Shown here: in pieces, positions 21,551 through 24,144 of the stretch
Numbering within the stretch: position 1 is the first letter of the stretch
Layout: every line of letters begins with the position of its first letter
Assembly (NCBI GenBank): GCA_035530875.1
Contig: DATKUB010000040.1
Coordinates: 1 to 24,144 of the forward strand
DNA length: 24,144 bases
Direction of reading: 5' to 3'
Source: JANXYY01 sp035530875
Lineage (GTDB): Bacteria; Actinomycetota; Actinomycetes; Nanopelagicales; Nanopelagicaceae
Position numbers and translations under genes: made by a program
The notes under the pieces: model-generated
Told to the model about the DNA's origin: nothing
The model's input: the letters and a program-made list of their open reading frames with translations, nothing else
The model's database searches: none

Positions 21551-22162
21551 CTACGCCACCTTTCCATCTATCGAAAGTGCAAACCCAATAGCCTCGAGAA
21601 GGGTCGGTATTGCCAACTCTGAAATGTGACCTTCAAGAATCAATGTCGCTAGGCCGTGAACCGCCGACCAACATAGAACCACACCGTGCATCCGGGCCTC
21701 TGCAGAGATGACGCCGAGTCGTTCTAGATCATCGAGAGCTCTCACCAGAAGGTTGCCTGCTAGCCCGGCTTCACGCAGGTCGAGGAACTTATCGCCAACC
21801 GGGTTAACGCAATAAGCACCGAAGGCCAACCGAAACAGGTGGGGTTCTTCTCTGGCGAAATCGATATAGGCCAGCGCCAGAGCCGAAAGCCGCGCCCTAG
21901 CACTCTGCGCGTCATCGCCAGGCACCCGCTCAAAAGCCGTCTGCATTCGCTGGCCAAAGACTTCAAAAACGGCCCCGCCGGTTGCCCCAAGCAGGGCATC
22001 CTTGTCTGGAAAGTAGTGGTAGGCCGCACTTGGACTCACCTCAAGCGCTGCACAAACGCTCCGCAACGAAACTTTCTCCGCACCCACCACCCGAACCTCC
22101 GCCATCGCCGCGCCGACTAGGGCGGCGGCGAGATCGCCATGGTGATACGCGGTCTTGCTCAT
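21551..22162 (-). CDS. TetR-family regulator with WHG-type C-terminal domain
   Basis: The 203-residue protein opens YHHGDLAAALVGAAMAEVRV, the N-terminal sequence of the TetR subgroup with a WHG (TetR_C_33) ligand domain. The helix-turn-helix reads VSLRSVCAALEVSPSAAYHY followed by FPDKDALLGA. In the C-terminal part, CWSAVHGLATLILEGHI carries the W-x2-xHG signature. It is divergent from the MMPL transporter gene, 93 nt away, and is the likely repressor of it. The 39-codon acidic gene follows it after four bases. The ATG at 22162 is chosen by homology to the MxxxYHHGDL start. Confidence 0.93.
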   Translation of the reverse strand: MSKTAYHHGDLAAALVGAAMAEVRVVGAEKVSLRSVCAALEVSPSAAYHYFPDKDALLGATGGAVFEVFGQRMQTAFERVPGDDAQSARARLSALALAYIDFAREEPHLFRLAFGAYCVNPVGDKFLDLREAGLAGNLLVRALDDLERLGVISAEARMHGVVLCWSAVHGLATLILEGHISELAIPTLLEAIGFALSIDGKVA

Positions 22163-22183
22163 AAAGCCATTCTCCCATCAAAC

Positions 22184-22213
22184 TTGACACTGTTCAAATC
22201 CCTCTGGCAGAAT
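22184..22213 (+). promoter_or_regulatory. Probable promoter and TetR operator for the MMPL gene
   Basis: TTGACA (22184-22189) is a perfect -35, with CAGAAT (22208-22213) as a possible -10 at 18 bp. TTGACACTGTTCAA (22184-22197) is a TTGA-N6-TCAA palindrome that covers the -35 box. TGTTCAAATC (22191-22200) recurs as TGTTCAGATC at 22222-22231, 31 bp (about three helical turns) downstream. This would let a TetR dimer or pair of dimers block the promoter. Inferred from sequence only. Confidence 0.55.
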
Positions 22214-22255
22214 CTTTACGTTGTTCAGATCACCCTCAAACTTGGAGATATTCCG

Positions 22256-24144
22256 ATGTTCGCTCGCCTTGGTCACCTTGCTGTCCGCCGGAAAATGTTG
22301 GTGGTAATTGCCTCAGCAATCCTCATCGCAATCGCGGCCGGAATTGGTTCGCTGGTTTTCGGACGATTGTCTAGCGCGGGCTACAGCGATCCTGGCAGTG
22401 ACTCGGCGAAGGTTTACAACTATCTACATGACACTCTAGGCACCAAAGACCCAGGAGTCGTCCTTATCCTCGACGGCGGCAACGCCACCGTGGATCAGAT
22501 CAGTGCGACTGCGGCGAAAATCGAGAGTTCCGTTAGGGGTGAGCCCGGGGTCCAGCGAACGCTGTCCTATTGGTCGGCCGGGAATGCGCCACAGCTTAAG
22601 AGCAAAGATAGCAAGGCGGGATACCTATTCGTATATCTATCAACTAGTGGGCTTGATAAGACTTCGACGATCGCTGGCGAACTTCAGGCTAAGTACGACA
22701 AGCAGATCGACAATGTGCGCGTCTATGCAACCGGGTTTTCAGTGTTTGCTCACAGCGTTAACAGCCGCATCTCGAAGGATCTGGCAAAATCCGAATCGTT
22801 TGCGATTCCGCTGACCTTTCTCGCCTTAGCATTTGTTTTTGGTGGCCTCATTGCGGCCAGCATGCCGCTCGTTGTTGGAGTCTCGGCAATTCTCGGCTCG
22901 TTCTTCTTGGTCTGGCTGATCAGTCTTACAACCGATGTCAGCATCTTCGCTCTCAACTTGATTACTGGCCTCGGGCTCGGTCTCGGCATCGACTATTCAC
23001 TTCTGATCGTCAACCGTTTTCGTGAAGAGTTGCATGCCGGAAAGAGTGTTGAAGAGTCGGTTGTGCGGACCATGGACACTGCTGGGCGAACCGTCTTCTT
23101 CTCAGGGCTGACCGTCGCCGTAACGCTGGGTTCACTGGTCCTCTTTCCGCAATTCTTTTTGAAATCATTTGCCTACGCCGCACTAGCCGTGGTTTTCGTC
23201 GCCATCGCTGGGGCACTCACCACTCTCCCGGCGCTATTGGCGATTGCCGGGCCAAGGATCGATAAATACGTCGTCCGCAAAAGCGCAATCACTCCGAAGG
23301 AGGATGGACGCTGGGCATCGACGGCTCGTCTTGTGATGAAGCGCCCCGTCGCGGTAGTACTCCTCGTACTTGCAGTTCTTGCGATTCTCGCGGCGCCCAT
23401 TAGAGGCATCGCGTTCTCTCAGGTCGACGATCGAGTACTGCCAAAGACCGATAAGGCAGCAATCGCCGCCCAGGTTCAGCGTGACCGCTTTCCAGGAAAC
23501 GAAGCGAACCCGATAGAAGTGATCATTCCTAAAGCTTCGAGCCAATCTTCGGCGATCTCTACCTATGTTCAAGACCTTTCGAAAATCTCGGGAATCATCC
23601 AGGTAGTCCCACCGACCATCGCTAGCGACACCGCGCGAATTCAAGCGATCAGCAGCGTCAGTCCTCGTACGCCAGATGGTGAGGCCCAAATCATGGCCAT
23701 CCGTGCTATTTCATCCCCGAGTGGAACCCTGGTGGGCGGAGTCGCGGCGGACTATACAGATTCGCAGAACGGAATTGCTCGTACGCTGCCTTGGGTCTTT
23801 GTCTGGGTCGGCGTGAGCGTCCTCATCCTGCTGTTTCTGTTCACCGGCTCGATTATCTTGCCGATCAAAGCTGTCTTGCTCAATGCAATTTCGCTGACGG
23901 CGACACTTGGCGTACTCACTTGGATTTTCGTCGACGGGCACCTGGCGAATTTACTCGGCGGATTCACGCTCGTACATTCACTTGATACGTCAACCACCGT
24001 TCTAATCGCGGTACTTACTTTTGGTCTCTCAATGGACTACGAACTCTTCCTACTTTCACGCATCAAGGAAGAGCACTTGGCCGGTAAGACAACAATTGAA
24101 TCGGTCGCTACCGGTCTTCAACGATCCGCTCGCATAATCTCGGC
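22256..24144 (+). CDS. MMPL/RND-superfamily transporter (5' part, runs off the window)
   Basis: This is a large inner-membrane proton-driven exporter; family members move lipids, siderophores or drugs. At least 629 codons lie in the window with no stop. It begins MFARLGHLAVRRKMLVVIAS with TM1. A first periplasmic domain (about 40-180) follows, then TM2-6 with the MMPL motif GLGLGIDYSLLIVNRFREE (about 238-256). TM7 (VAVVLLVLAVLAILAA) and a second periplasmic domain follow. The second-half motif FGLSMDYELFLLSRIKEE lies around 588-605. The Asp-Tyr pairs in both halves are the proton-relay residues. ATG 22256 has TTGGAG about 8 nt upstream. It is divergent from a TetR gene. Confidence 0.94.
   Translation, partial: MFARLGHLAVRRKMLVVIASAILIAIAAGIGSLVFGRLSSAGYSDPGSDSAKVYNYLHDTLGTKDPGVVLILDGGNATVDQISATAAKIESSVRGEPGVQRTLSYWSAGNAPQLKSKDSKAGYLFVYLSTSGLDKTSTIAGELQAKYDKQIDNVRVYATGFSVFAHSVNSRISKDLAKSESFAIPLTFLALAFVFGGLIAASMPLVVGVSAILGSFFLVWLISLTTDVSIFALNLITGLGLGLGIDYSLLIVNRFREELHAGKSVEESVVRTMDTAGRTVFFSGLTVAVTLGSLVLFPQFFLKSFAYAALAVVFVAIAGALTTLPALLAIAGPRIDKYVVRKSAITPKEDGRWASTARLVMKRPVAVVLLVLAVLAILAAPIRGIAFSQVDDRVLPKTDKAAIAAQVQRDRFPGNEANPIEVIIPKASSQSSAISTYVQDLSKISGIIQVVPPTIASDTARIQAISSVSPRTPDGEAQIMAIRAISSPSGTLVGGVAADYTDSQNGIARTLPWVFVWVGVSVLILLFLFTGSIILPIKAVLLNAISLTATLGVLTWIFVDGHLANLLGGFTLVHSLDTSTTVLIAVLTFGLSMDYELFLLSRIKEEHLAGKTTIESVATGLQRSARIIS

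Overview
The window is a chromosomal segment of an actinobacterium of moderate GC. From memory of family synteny, its gene order resembles the mycobacterial and corynebacterial block around glmU–tRNA-Gln–TetR, ispE–rsmA–rpfB–tatD–metG, rsmI–pmt and 5-FCL/galU–moeA–rimJ–glpR. A resuscitation-promoting factor, a protein O-mannosyltransferase and many GTG/TTG starts fit this. The order or family cannot be fixed from the sequence alone. No database was searched.

Layout. Positions 1-530 hold the 5' part of glmU behind tRNA-Gln(TTG), both on the minus strand. Positions 583-1771 carry a TetR/MarR regulator pair on the plus strand. Positions 1756-9505 are a long minus-strand run: rsmI–metG–tatD and rpfB–rsmA–ispE–ABC-F, mostly joined by 4-nt overlaps or tiny gaps. 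These genes serve rRNA and tRNA maturation, isoprenoid synthesis, cell-wall resuscitation and translation. A protein O-mannosyltransferase diverges at 9564-10964.

Positions 10965-12580 are the only accessory-looking stretch. Two arrays of a 21-bp GC-rich repeat lie in opposite orientation and enclose a tandemly duplicated small hydrophobic protein module. Its two copies lie in different frames, joined at a dnaX-type slippery heptamer (A AAA AAG). Next comes an IS481-like element of about 1 kb with imperfect terminal inverted repeats and a 15-bp target duplication. It is inserted exactly at the 3' end of tRNA-Ala(CGC), which remains intact.

Positions 12642-17058 (minus strand) are galU–moeA–moaC–mog–rimJ–glpR-like: molybdenum-cofactor genes interleaved with the conserved gephyrin-like/GlpR neighbourhood. 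5-formyl-THF cyclo-ligase diverges at 17098. Positions 17633-20265 are a copC-like gene and a CopD–CtaG fusion (copper/oxidase assembly). The CopC-like protein has lost the usual histidine ligands. fmdB and a SAF-domain gene follow on the plus strand. The last block is a TetR regulator with a 39-codon acidic small protein, divergent from a large MMPL/RND transporter that runs off the window. A TTGA-N6-TCAA palindrome overlaps the transporter's likely -35 box.
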